Shown piece after piece: positions 23,437 to 31,753 of a stretch of 64,000 bases of DNA. Origin of the DNA: Shimia sp040370365 (GTDB lineage Bacteria; Pseudomonadota; Alphaproteobacteria; Rhodobacterales; Rhodobacteraceae); NCBI RefSeq assembly GCF_040370365.1, contig NZ_BAABWQ010000004.1:62001-126000 (forward strand), given 5' to 3'. The position numbers were made by a program, and so were the translations under genes. A model generated the notes under the pieces. That model had not been told where the DNA came from. It worked only from the letters and a program-made list of their open reading frames with translations, and made no database searches. How positions within the stretch are numbered: position 1 is the first letter of the stretch; the number at the start of each line of letters is the position of its first letter.

Positions 23437-25251
23437 TTAGCTGTTGCTTGCCTCAGACTTTTCCTCAAGCAAAATCCATTCTTCCTCAGCAGTCGCCAAC
23501 GCAGTGTGCCGCTCCACCAGAGCCTCTGTCGCCTTCTGAAACTTGACGGGTTCGTTGGTGAACAAATCAGGATCAGCCATGTAAACTTCCAACTTGGCGA
23601 TTTCGGCCTCAAGCCGTTCCATAACGCCCGGAAGCTCTTCCAGCCGGTGTTTCTCAGTAAAGCTCAACCCAGAGACCGGTGCTTTATCTTGCTTGGCTTT
23701 TTCGCCCTTCTGCTTTGATTTTTCGGCCTTTTTTGGAGCGTCGTCTTGCCGTTGCGCCCGGTAGTCTGACCACCCCCCCGCATACGCAACCGCATGCCCG
23801 TCACCCTCCATGGCAATGGTTGTCGTCGCAACCCGATCCAGAAAGTCTCTGTCATGAGAAACCAAAAGCACGGTGCCGTCATAATCATCAAGCAGTTCTT
23901 GCAGCAGGTCGAGCGTTTCAACGTCCAAATCGTTTGTCGGCTCGTCCATGACCAGAAGGTTGCTCTCCTTTGCCATCAATTTTGCCAGCAAAAGCCGTGC
24001 TTTCTCTCCCCCCGAGAGCGAACGCACCGGCGCCCGCGCTTGCCGATCATCGAACAAAAATTCTTTAAGGTATCCAACGACATGCTTTGGATTTCCGCGC
24101 ACCATAACCTGATCCGCCTTGCCCGAAACACGCATCTCTGGGTCGCCGGTCAGGCTGTCCCAGAGGGTCATATCAGGATCCAACTGAGAGCGGGTTTGGT
24201 CAAATACCGCCGGCAGCAAATTGGTACCAAGCGTCACCGCACCTTCATCCGGTTCAAGCTCCCCCAACAGCATCTTGATAAGTGTGGTTTTCCCAACGCC
24301 ATTGGGCCCTACAAAGGCGATCCGATCTCCACGCTGCACCGTTAGCGAAAACGTCTGTACAATACTCTTACCGTCGTATGATTTTGATAAACCTTTGGCA
24401 TCAATGACTTTTTTGCCAGATTTTGGTCCTGCTGCCAGATCCATTGCGGCCGATCCTTGCCGTTTGATCATTGCACCACGTTCCGAACGCAGGTCGTTCA
24501 AAGCACGCACACGCCCTTGGTTTCGCTTGCGTCGCGCGCTGATCCCTTCGACGGCCCATCGCGCCTCAGCTTTGATCTTGCGATCCATCTTATGGCGCTG
24601 CATGTCCTCCTCGTCCCAAATTTTGTCGCGCCAAGCTTCAAAACCCTCAAAACCCTTTTCTTGGCGACGCACCATTCCTCTATCAATCCAGAGGGTTGCA
24701 CGTGTCAGAGCCCGTAGGAACGCCCGGTCGTGGCTGATCAAAACGTACCCGGCCCGCGTCGCATTCAGTTCGGCCTCAAGCCAAGCGATCGCCTCAATGT
24801 CTAGGTGGTTGGTTGGCTCATCCAAAAGCATCAACTCAGGGGCTTCCGCCATCAAACGCGCCAAGGCAGCGCGTCGCCGCTCACCCCCTGATGCTGTTTC
24901 CACGGACCGCGCAGGATCGAACTTCAACCCCTCGCCCGCCCGTTCCACTTTGTACAACTCACCCGGGTCCAAACTTGCTGACGCAAAGTCTCCCAACGTA
25001 GAAAACCCTTTCATGTCAGGGTCTTGCTCCATATACCCGACACTGACACCGGGAGGAACAACGATGTCCCCACGGTCGGGCTCAACAAGCCCGGCCATGA
25101 CTTTCATCAAGGTTGATTTCCCTGATCCGTTCCGTCCCACAAGGGCCACCCGATCTCCGGGCTGCACCACGAGGTTCAACTGATCAAACACAGGATCTCC
25201 ACCAAAAGTAAGGGAGATATCGCTCATCTGTAATAGGGGTATACGTGCCAT
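23437..25251 (-). CDS. uup: ABC-F family ATPase (Uup-like)
   Basis: A 604-residue soluble protein with two ABC domains in one chain and no membrane segments. Walker A motifs are GRNGSGKST (39-47) and GPNGVGKTT (near residue 320). Signature motifs are ASGGERRRAALARL and SLSGGEKARLLLAKL, and Walker B motifs are LMLLDEPTNHLD and LLVMDEPTNDLD. The inter-domain linker (about 225-290) is basic and helical, and the C-terminus has a lysine-rich stretch (KKAEKSKQKGEKAKQ) and then a coiled-coil domain as in Uup. ABC-F proteins act on ribosomes or structured nucleic acids, not as transporters. It is monocistronic with its own terminator. Confidence 0.93.
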   Translation of the reverse strand: MARIPLLQMSDISLTFGGDPVFDQLNLVVQPGDRVALVGRNGSGKSTLMKVMAGLVEPDRGDIVVPPGVSVGYMEQDPDMKGFSTLGDFASASLDPGELYKVERAGEGLKFDPARSVETASGGERRRAALARLMAEAPELMLLDEPTNHLDIEAIAWLEAELNATRAGYVLISHDRAFLRALTRATLWIDRGMVRRQEKGFEGFEAWRDKIWDEEDMQRHKMDRKIKAEARWAVEGISARRKRNQGRVRALNDLRSERGAMIKRQGSAAMDLAAGPKSGKKVIDAKGLSKSYDGKSIVQTFSLTVQRGDRIAFVGPNGVGKTTLIKMLLGELEPDEGAVTLGTNLLPAVFDQTRSQLDPDMTLWDSLTGDPEMRVSGKADQVMVRGNPKHVVGYLKEFLFDDRQARAPVRSLSGGEKARLLLAKLMAKESNLLVMDEPTNDLDVETLDLLQELLDDYDGTVLLVSHDRDFLDRVATTTIAMEGDGHAVAYAGGWSDYRAQRQDDAPKKAEKSKQKGEKAKQDKAPVSGLSFTEKHRLEELPGVMERLEAEIAKLEVYMADPDLFTNEPVKFQKATEALVERHTALATAEEEWILLEEKSEASNS

Positions 25252-25300
25252 GAGAAGCGCCTAGCCCGCTCAGGCTGCGCCGTCAACCTCGGCCATCACG

Positions 25301-26029
25301 CTATACTGTTATGGCCCGCAAAAGCCGTTTTCGCGCAGGGGGGATTGCCTTGACTTCGACCCCCGTGAACACATGTAACGTATTCATTTTTGTATCAACC
25401 ACTGCGTGATCACTGACCCATCCTCCCATCAGTATATAGCTGCGCAGCATCGGCGGCATCGTCAACTGCGCGGCTTTTAGATTGGGTTTGCGACGCAGTC
25501 TCGCGGCGAACCGAAAAACGTTGGGGGCCTTCACACGCGGCAACCAGCGTTTGGGGGCGAGATGCCGATCTCGTAACATCGCAAAGCTGTCAAGGTAGGA
25601 CGTGGTGTCGGTCCCCGCAAACGAGGCGCAACCGAATAAAAGTTCGACATTGTTTTCATCGACATAGGTTGTCATAGCCCCCCAAGCGATACGCAATATG
25701 TCCGGATCGTGCGTCTCTGGATGCATGCAGAAACGCCCCATTTCCACCATCGGTCCCGGAAACGCCTTGAGCGCGTCTAGTTCATAAAACTGCGCGGAGT
25801 AGGACCGTTCGATCTCTGCGCCATCATTCAAAGGCATCATCCGGAAGACACAGACCAACCGACCGCCATCGACTTCTTCGATCAAAATATGGCTACATAG
25901 GGCGTCAAATGCGTCGGCATCCAACGCCGCAGCATCGCCATGAAAGGCCAGTTGTCGCAACCTTTGGGCGGCATGCAAATCACCCTCGCTTGAGGCAATC
26001 CGCGCTAGGTATCGGCCCTTTTGCAGCAT
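25301..26029 (-). CDS. olsB: Acyltransferase of the OlsB family (ornithine-acyl-ACP N-acyltransferase-like)
   Basis: A GNAT-related enzyme of ~242 residues. The opening KGRYLARIASSEGDLHAAQRLRQLAF is the OlsB start pattern. Later segments are ALCSHILIEEVDGGRLVCVFR, SYSAQFYELDAL, MVEMGRFCMHP and AWGAMTTYVDEN; VELLFGCASFAGTD follows as in autoinducer synthase-like acyltransferases. OlsB transfers a 3-hydroxyacyl group from ACP to ornithine in ornithine lipid synthesis. I chose ATG 26029; a TTG at 26086 gives a longer reading but has no ribosome binding site at proper distance. No olsA is adjacent. Ornithine lipids are common in Roseobacters. Confidence 0.82.
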   Translation of the reverse strand: MLQKGRYLARIASSEGDLHAAQRLRQLAFHGDAAALDADAFDALCSHILIEEVDGGRLVCVFRMMPLNDGAEIERSYSAQFYELDALKAFPGPMVEMGRFCMHPETHDPDILRIAWGAMTTYVDENNVELLFGCASFAGTDTTSYLDSFAMLRDRHLAPKRWLPRVKAPNVFRFAARLRRKPNLKAAQLTMPPMLRSYILMGGWVSDHAVVDTKMNTLHVFTGVEVKAIPPARKRLLRAITV

Positions 26030-26109
26030 CACTCGGCTCTCTGCGTGGTCTAACTCCGCCGGACCATAGCAGGTTTCAGGTGACAACCGAATGACAAACG
26101 CACTCCATG

Positions 26110-26583
26110 CTAGAAACCGCCAGTTGAACCTGCTGGCGCTCCGCTTGGGCCAAAGTTACCGATATTTGACGTCAACTGTCGCAACAGACCACCAGACTCG
26201 ATGCCATTGTCGGTAATACGACGCGATAGTGGCACCACCTTGCCGTCCTCCAACGCATAATGTTCGACGTTACGTGCGATTCCATTGCCGTCAAATCCAA
26301 CAAGAACCACTTGGCGGTCAACGACCTTGGGACGACGCGGTCCATAGTGCAGCACTCTTGAGCGCACATAGAGATATCCGCTTCCGTCCAACACGCCGGA
26401 AGCCGACGGTGGCCCAAGCGTTTCTTCAACAGTGTCACGCGTATCAACACCGAGTGTAATAGATGCAAGCTCGTCAGCCGATGGAACATAGCCGTGATTG
26501 CGATAGCGTTGTACGCAGGAGGCCAGTGACAGCACACACGCTCCCATGACCGCATATTTGATCACCGATTTGCGCGTCTTCAT
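26110..26583 (-). CDS. bamE: BamE-like outer-membrane lipoprotein (SmpA/OmlA domain)
   Basis: A 157-residue lipoprotein with lipobox LASC (cysteine about 23) after MKTRKSVIKYAVMGACVLSL. The BamE fold is indicated by ITLGVDTRDTVEETLGPPSA, then GYLYVRSRVLHYGPRRPKVVDRQVVLVGFD and a strand pair. In alphaproteobacteria such proteins are part of the BAM complex that inserts outer-membrane barrels such as the porin and autotransporter in this window. It is divergent from yceD, an arrangement common in Rhodobacteraceae. A GAGGGCAGGT site precedes the start. Confidence 0.88.
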   Translation of the reverse strand: MKTRKSVIKYAVMGACVLSLASCVQRYRNHGYVPSADELASITLGVDTRDTVEETLGPPSASGVLDGSGYLYVRSRVLHYGPRRPKVVDRQVVLVGFDGNGIARNVEHYALEDGKVVPLSRRITDNGIESGGLLRQLTSNIGNFGPSGAPAGSTGGF

Positions 26584-26694
26584 ACCTGCCCTCTTGTGTT
26601 GGCTTGTCTTGCCTTTTATCTCGCTTACAGAATGAACGCGCTTGGTTCAAGAAAGTAAGCACCGTTCCAACCCCTTAAACCAAAGTCCTGCCAA

Positions 26695-27255
26695 ATGTCC
26701 AAAGCCGCTTACACTGACGCATCGATCCGTGTCGCCGATCTCAACCAGAACCGCGCGACCACATTTGATCTGTCCCTTAAACCCGGCCAAGTCGCTGCCC
26801 TCGCAGAAGATCTTGAACTCAGCACTTTAAAAAAGTTGAGCTTCAAAGGAGAGATTCGCGCGTTCGGCAAGGCGGATTGGGAACTGCGCGGAAAACTTGG
26901 TGCCACCGTTTCACAACCATGTGTGGTTACACTTGAGCCGGTCACCACCCGCATCGACGATTCTGTCGAACGTCGCTTCCTAAGCCAAATGCCAACGCTG
27001 GACGGTGAAGAAGAAGAGGTGGAGACGCCTGAGGATGAAAATGCTGAAGCCCTTCAAGCCACAATAGATCTGCTGGCGGTGCTTCATGAATCGCTTGCAC
27101 TGCTGATCCCCCAATTTCCTCGTGCGAAAGACGCAGAATTGCAGGAAACGGTCTTTACGGAAGACGGAAAAAAGCCCATGACTGACGAAGATGCGCGCCC
27201 GTTCGCCGGGCTTGCGGGCCTTCGAGACCAGCTCTCGTCAAAAGACAACGAATAG
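26695..27255 (+). CDS. yceD: YceD/DUF177 family protein
   Basis: A 186-residue protein of the DUF177 family that is almost always encoded just before rpmF and is implicated in 23S rRNA maturation. The core segment GKADWELRGKLGATVSQPCVVTLEPV is typical (a first strand pair and the conserved cysteine), followed by an acidic stretch (EEEEVETPEDENAE) and VLHESLALLIPQFPRAKDA. It begins the cluster yceD-rpmF-plsX-fabH-ihfA, with 138 bases before rpmF. Confidence 0.92.
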   Translation: MSKAAYTDASIRVADLNQNRATTFDLSLKPGQVAALAEDLELSTLKKLSFKGEIRAFGKADWELRGKLGATVSQPCVVTLEPVTTRIDDSVERRFLSQMPTLDGEEEEVETPEDENAEALQATIDLLAVLHESLALLIPQFPRAKDAELQETVFTEDGKKPMTDEDARPFAGLAGLRDQLSSKDNE

Positions 27256-27393
27256 GGCTTGCGTTGTGCGAAAATCGCAGTATTTTCGCGCGCTCATTCG
27301 AATTTAGCGTTGGACTCGTGCGTGTAGATTGCGTAGAGGCTCACAACGCTCACGAAATCGGGCAGTTTGCCCCAGTAGATCAAAGGTTGCGAC

Positions 27394-27600
27394 ATGGCTG
27401 TCCAGCAGAACAAAGTATCGAAATCGCGCCGCAACAACCGCCGTGCACATGACGCCCTGGTTGCAGCGAACCCAAACGAGTGCACCAACTGCGGTGAACT
27501 GAAGCGCCCCCACCATGTCTGCCCGTCTTGCGGCCACTATGACGACCGCGAAGTCGTTGCAATGGTTGACGAAGTCGATCTGGACGAAGACGCGGCATAA
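27394..27600 (+). CDS. rpmF: 50S ribosomal protein L32
   Basis: A 68-residue ribosomal protein. The N-terminus MAVQQNKVSKSRRNNRRAHD is characteristic, followed by the zinc-binding-type pair ECTNCGELKRPHHVCPSCGHY (CxxC...CxxC, all four cysteines present). It keeps the conserved position between yceD and plsX, which couples ribosome supply and lipid synthesis. The downstream gap to plsX is only 20 bases. Confidence 0.98.
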   Translation: MAVQQNKVSKSRRNNRRAHDALVAANPNECTNCGELKRPHHVCPSCGHYDDREVVAMVDEVDLDEDAA

Positions 27601-27620
27601 TCAGTGGGATCAGCGTCCGC

Positions 27621-28709
27621 ATGGCCGGTTTGACTACATCAGCAAACTCCGAAAGCGGGCGCACGGTGATCTCTGTAGACGCCATGGGTGGCGATCGTGG
27701 GCCGGCAGCTGTTGTTGCCGGCATTTCACATTCTGCACGCAAGAATCCTGACATCGCCTTTATCTTGCACGGTCCAGCGGAAGAGCTCAAACCTCTGGTT
27801 GCGCGCAAGCGAAACCTTGATGGTCGCGTTGAAATCCGGGACGCGCGAGATGTCGTGGCGATGGAAGACAAGCCGCGCGATGTCGTCCGCAGAGGCAAGT
27901 CCACCTCGATGTGGTCCGCTATTGAATCGGTGCGCAGCGGAGAAGCTGATGGTGTCGTAAGTTGCGGAAATACAGGCGCGCTGATGATGCTGTCTGTTGT
28001 GCGGCTACGCAAAATTCTTGGCATCCACCGCCCAGCAATTGCGGTTTTGTGGCCCTCACGCGCGCCTCAAGGGTTCAATATCATGCTCGACGCGGGCGCT
28101 GACATCAGCGCAGACGAACATGATTTATTGCAATATGCCTTGATGGGAGCGTCGTACGCGCGCAACGGCATGGAATTGCAGCGCCCGCGTGTTGGGCTCC
28201 TCAATGTGGGCACCGAAGAACACAAAGGACGCAACGAGCTCAAACTGGCTCATGAGTTAATTACGCAAAACGCTGAGAACGCAAACTACGAGTTTGTCGG
28301 ATTTGTTGAAGGCAACGATCTTCCTGGCGATTATGCGGACGTGATTGTGACCGACGGATTCACTGGGAATGTGGCTCTGAAAACTGGTGAGGGCACCGCC
28401 GGATTAATTGGCTCGCTGTTACGCGAAGCGTTCAAATTCTCGCCTCTGTCGCGGCTCGCAGCATTGATGGCTTACACGTCATTGAATCGTTTGAACAAAC
28501 GTATTGACCCACGCCGAGTGAACGGAGGCGTGTTTCTTGGCCTGAATGGAACCGTGGTGAAATCACATGGGTCATCAGACGCGACAGGTGTGTCTTCGGC
28601 AGTAAAACTGGCTTTCAAATTGGCTCAATCAGGCTTCTCGCAAAAGCTTGCTGCGCGGGTTGCATCTGCTGTGTCGCTGCCGCAAGATGCCGAGAACGAA
28701 AACGAATAA
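27621..28709 (+). CDS. plsX: Phosphate acyltransferase
   Basis: A 362-residue enzyme that converts acyl-ACP to acyl-phosphate, the first step of phospholipid synthesis by the PlsX/PlsY route. The family start ISVDAMGGDRGPAAVVAG follows a short 16-residue lead. Other PlsX blocks are GVVSCGNTGALMMLSVVRLR, LLNVGTEEHKGRNELKLAHEL, FVGFVEGNDLPGDYADVIVT and DGFTGNVALKTGEG, near the C-terminal GGVFLGLNGTVVKSHGSSDA motif. It sits between rpmF and fabH with 20- and 23-base gaps, as in most Proteobacteria. Confidence 0.96.
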   Translation: MAGLTTSANSESGRTVISVDAMGGDRGPAAVVAGISHSARKNPDIAFILHGPAEELKPLVARKRNLDGRVEIRDARDVVAMEDKPRDVVRRGKSTSMWSAIESVRSGEADGVVSCGNTGALMMLSVVRLRKILGIHRPAIAVLWPSRAPQGFNIMLDAGADISADEHDLLQYALMGASYARNGMELQRPRVGLLNVGTEEHKGRNELKLAHELITQNAENANYEFVGFVEGNDLPGDYADVIVTDGFTGNVALKTGEGTAGLIGSLLREAFKFSPLSRLAALMAYTSLNRLNKRIDPRRVNGGVFLGLNGTVVKSHGSSDATGVSSAVKLAFKLAQSGFSQKLAARVASAVSLPQDAENENE

Positions 28710-28732
28710 TAATAACGTAGCAAGGCACCGAT

Positions 28733-29707
28733 ATGACGACACGCGCCGTGGTTAAGGGCGTAGGCCACTACTTGCCGGAACGGGTCGTTCCAAACGCTGA
28801 GTTCGAGAAGTCCTTAGAAACGTCTGACGAGTGGATTCGCACGCGATCCGGGATCGAGCGTCGGCATTTCGCGAGCGAGGACCAGACAACCTCCGATTTG
28901 GCCAGCTTAGCTGCCCAAGCCGCTCTTCGTAACGCTGGCTTGGATGCCGACGACATTGATGCTGTTGTAGTGGCAACATCAACGCCCGATCTGACATTTC
29001 CGTCTGTTGCGACAATGGTTCAGGACAAGATTGGCATGACGCGTGGATTTGGCTTTGATGTTCAAGCCGTGTGCGCGGGATTTGTGTATGCACTGACAAA
29101 TGCCAACGCACTTATTCTGTCAGGGCAAGCCAAACGCGTTTTGGTTATTGGAGCGGAAACGTTCAGCCGGATCATGGATTGGACAGATCGCGCCACTTGC
29201 GTCCTCTTTGGAGATGGCGCTGGCGCGCTGATTCTTGAGGCCCAAGAGGGGTCCGGTGACGTGTCCGACCGTGGTGTTTTGAGCGCAGACTTGAATTCTG
29301 ATGGTCGCTATCGTGACATGCTGTATGTCGATGGTGGTGTTTCTACCACTGGGGATGCTGGGAAACTGCGGATGCAAGGCAACGCACTTTTTCGGCAAGC
29401 TGTTGAAAAGCTTACCTCTACTGCGCACACCGCATTGGGGAAAATCGGCCTCGATGACGATGCTGTTGATTGGATCGTCCCACATCAGGCCAATATCCGC
29501 ATTATACAGGGCACAGCTAAAAAGCTGGGCGTTCCTATGGATCGCGTGATCGTTACGGTACAAGATCACGGCAACACTTCTGCCGCATCAATTCCTTTGG
29601 CTCTCTCCGTCGGCGTGGATACAGGGAAGATCAAACAAGGCGATTTGTTGGTTACGGAGGCCATCGGAGGCGGGCTCGCCTGGGGCTCTGTGGTTTTGCG
29701 CTGGTAG
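28733..29707 (+). CDS. fabH: 3-oxoacyl-[acyl-carrier-protein] synthase III
   Basis: A 324-residue beta-ketoacyl-ACP synthase III that condenses acetyl-CoA with malonyl-ACP to start fatty acid synthesis. The catalytic cysteine is C114 in DVQAVCAGFVYA, the histidine is H251 in WIVPHQANIRII, and the asparagine is N281 in DHGNTSAAS. The N-terminal GVGHYLPERVVPN segment and the C-terminal LLVTEAIGGGLAWGSVVLRW ending are typical. Part of the yceD-rpmF-plsX-fabH-ihfA group. Confidence 0.97.
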   Translation: MTTRAVVKGVGHYLPERVVPNAEFEKSLETSDEWIRTRSGIERRHFASEDQTTSDLASLAAQAALRNAGLDADDIDAVVVATSTPDLTFPSVATMVQDKIGMTRGFGFDVQAVCAGFVYALTNANALILSGQAKRVLVIGAETFSRIMDWTDRATCVLFGDGAGALILEAQEGSGDVSDRGVLSADLNSDGRYRDMLYVDGGVSTTGDAGKLRMQGNALFRQAVEKLTSTAHTALGKIGLDDDAVDWIVPHQANIRIIQGTAKKLGVPMDRVIVTVQDHGNTSAASIPLALSVGVDTGKIKQGDLLVTEAIGGGLAWGSVVLRW

Positions 29708-29829
29708 CTACTGACACCTAAGTGTTTGGCGCACATAAAAGATAATCGTACGAAGCAGAGCCCAAGTCATTGACTCCCAAATTGGCTTGCTTCTATGATT
29801 TTGGAACCAATCTTAACAGGGGGGAACGC

Positions 29830-30132
29830 ATGACTGGCAAGACATTGACCCGGATGGATCTAAGCGAAGCGGTTTTTCGCGAAGTTGGCCTGTCCCGAAA
29901 TGATTCCGCACAGCTGGTTGAAAGTGTTTTGACTCATATGTCGGATGCGCTTGTAAACGGCGAACAGGTGAAGATCTCTTCTTTCGGCACGTTTAGTGTT
30001 CGCGACAAGGCTGCGCGCGTGGGACGGAACCCTAAGACCGGCGAAGAAGTCCCAATCAACCCACGGCGTGTCCTGACATTCCGCCCATCGCATCTGATGA
30101 AAGATCGCGTCGCGGCCGGCAACAAAAAGTAA
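29830..30132 (+). CDS. ihfA: Integration host factor subunit alpha
   Basis: A 100-residue DNA-bending protein of the HU/IHF family. It begins MTGKTLTRMDLSEAVF, has the helical dimer region and VKISSFGTFSVRDKAARVGRNPKTGE, and carries the minor-groove arm with the conserved proline (EEVPINPRRVLTFRPSHLMK). The N-terminal TLTRMDLSEAV and the position before a MerR gene point to the alpha subunit rather than HU. The strong ribosome binding site AGGGGGGAAC fixes the start at 29830. It acts in nucleoid structure and sigma-54-type promoters. Confidence 0.95.
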   Translation: MTGKTLTRMDLSEAVFREVGLSRNDSAQLVESVLTHMSDALVNGEQVKISSFGTFSVRDKAARVGRNPKTGEEVPINPRRVLTFRPSHLMKDRVAAGNKK

Positions 30133-30147
30133 GGCGAGATCCCGCCC

Positions 30148-31545
30148 ATGGCAAAATCACGGGAGGCTTTTCGGACCATCAGCGAAGTGGCTGATTGGCT
30201 CGGTGTTCAAAGCCACGTCCTGCGTTTCTGGGAAAGCAAGTTTTCGCAGGTAAAACCAGTGAAACGTGCCGGTGGGCGACGTTACTATCGCCCTGAGGAC
30301 ATGGAGCTGCTGGGCGGCATCAAAAAACTGCTGCACGAAGATGGTGTGCCCATCAAAGACGCGCAAAAAATGCTGCGCGAAAAAGGCGTAAAGCACGTTT
30401 CCGCGATGTCTCAGCCAGTTGACGATATTGGCTCTGAGAACGACGTCACTGAAGATAACGTAGCACAATCTGGCAGTGCTGAGGACCAAACGGAACGCGC
30501 AGAAGCGCCACACGCTGAAATCGAGCCTCCAGAAACCGACGATATTGCTGAAGATCCGTCCAACGATACGGAGGCGGATTCCGCGACTTCGGAAACTGTG
30601 GAAGACGAACCAGACCCGTTAAATGCGACCGCTGAGGAGCCAATAACGAGCACACCTTCTTCTGTGCACGAAGAGAGTGGTCTGAGCACTGAACCTCTAG
30701 AAGACATTGCTCAATCTGCGGAACTCCCCGAAACAAGCGCGGCCTCACCACTGCTCACGCCAGCTTCTTCCGATGACGCTCCCTCGATCGGCCAATTCAT
30801 AAACCCCAGCTTGGAAGCCCCAATTGAAGAAGGTGCTCCTACTGGGAAGGCGCCCACTGTCCCGGCTGACTCGCTGTTGCCTCCCACCACTGGAGACTTG
30901 TTCTCCGAATTGGAGCAACCGTCGCCTTCGGAAGCAGACCGGTCCGGAGAACTCACTCAGCCGCAGAAGGCTGTGAGCGAGGATTACGAAGCTGAGCAAC
31001 CACTATTGGACGAAACTAGAACTTCTATCTCGGAGAATGGCTCCGTTGCCGGTGAAGTCGCTCAGCAGCCTCCTATAAGCTTAGATCAAACTGGTTTGCC
31101 CCCTTCCGAAACCGATTCGGAAGGGACACCGGCTACCGAAGAGGGGGACATCAATCGGAACTCCGAAGAGCCTGCCTCTCCGAGCGACCACGGTATGTCC
31201 GCGGCTGAACCGCCCTTTTCCCGTTCATCCGAGCCCCTTGCAATTGAAGCAACATCCGATTCCGCGGCGATAGATCCACACGCGGCCTCTGCCAAAATCG
31301 ATCACAGTCAAGAAGAAGCGGCCTCTTCGCCAAAAGTTCCGGTGAGCACAGAGGCACCTCAAAGTCCGGACACAACGTCCTCACTGTCGTCAGAAGATCA
31401 AAACATTGCCACCTCAGGTCGAGAAAACAAGCAGGATGAGTTCCTACAGATGTTTAGCAAGCCTGTGTCTATGCCGCCTGAAAACAAGACCCGAGCCGCA
31501 TCCCTTCTGGCACGCCTTGAAGCGCTCCACAAAAGAGCCGGGTAA
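30148..31545 (+). CDS. MerR-family regulator with a long acidic disordered tail
   Basis: A 465-residue protein. Residues 7-82 form a MerR helix-turn-helix (FRTISEVADWLGVQSHVLRFW, then RRYYRPEDMELLGGIKKLL), the kind often found after ihfA in alphaproteobacteria. Residues ~90-440 are of low complexity: rich in Glu, Asp, Ser, Pro and Thr, with no predicted fold. The last ~35 residues are again protein-like (DEFLQMFSKPVSMPP, then ASLLARLEALHKRAG). The usual family length is much shorter, so the tail is an expansion. It sits 15 bases after ihfA and probably shares its transcript. Target unknown. Confidence 0.88.
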   Translation: MAKSREAFRTISEVADWLGVQSHVLRFWESKFSQVKPVKRAGGRRYYRPEDMELLGGIKKLLHEDGVPIKDAQKMLREKGVKHVSAMSQPVDDIGSENDVTEDNVAQSGSAEDQTERAEAPHAEIEPPETDDIAEDPSNDTEADSATSETVEDEPDPLNATAEEPITSTPSSVHEESGLSTEPLEDIAQSAELPETSAASPLLTPASSDDAPSIGQFINPSLEAPIEEGAPTGKAPTVPADSLLPPTTGDLFSELEQPSPSEADRSGELTQPQKAVSEDYEAEQPLLDETRTSISENGSVAGEVAQQPPISLDQTGLPPSETDSEGTPATEEGDINRNSEEPASPSDHGMSAAEPPFSRSSEPLAIEATSDSAAIDPHAASAKIDHSQEEAASSPKVPVSTEAPQSPDTTSSLSSEDQNIATSGRENKQDEFLQMFSKPVSMPPENKTRAASLLARLEALHKRAG

Positions 31546-31619
31546 TCTGATCAGCTGCTTTGAAAGATGCGATTTTTGACTTGCCCCCACCCGCATTTAC
31601 GTTATGAACAGCCCATCGT

Positions 31620-31696
31620 CGGGCTATGGCGCAGCCTGGTAGCGCGTCCGTCTGGGGGACGGAAGGTCGCAGGTTCGAGTCCTGCTAGCCCGACCA
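31620..31696 (+). tRNA. tRNA-Pro (anticodon GGG), CCA encoded
   Basis: A complete 77-base cloverleaf. The acceptor stem CGGGCTA pairs with TAGCCCG, the anticodon stem TCCGT pairs with ACGGA, and the loop CTGGGGG has GGG at 31654-31656. The T-arm contains GGTTCGAGTCC, and CCA is encoded at 31694-31696. Confidence 0.97.
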
Positions 31697-31753
31697 AACA
31701 CAATCGCCCGCGTGCCGAAAGGCCCGGGCGTTTTGTACATCTGGGGGAATAAA

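Noticed and set aside
24221..25183. 320-residue frame antisense to the ABC-F gene
   Set aside because: Serine/arginine-rich shadow; both ABC domains are intact on the minus strand.
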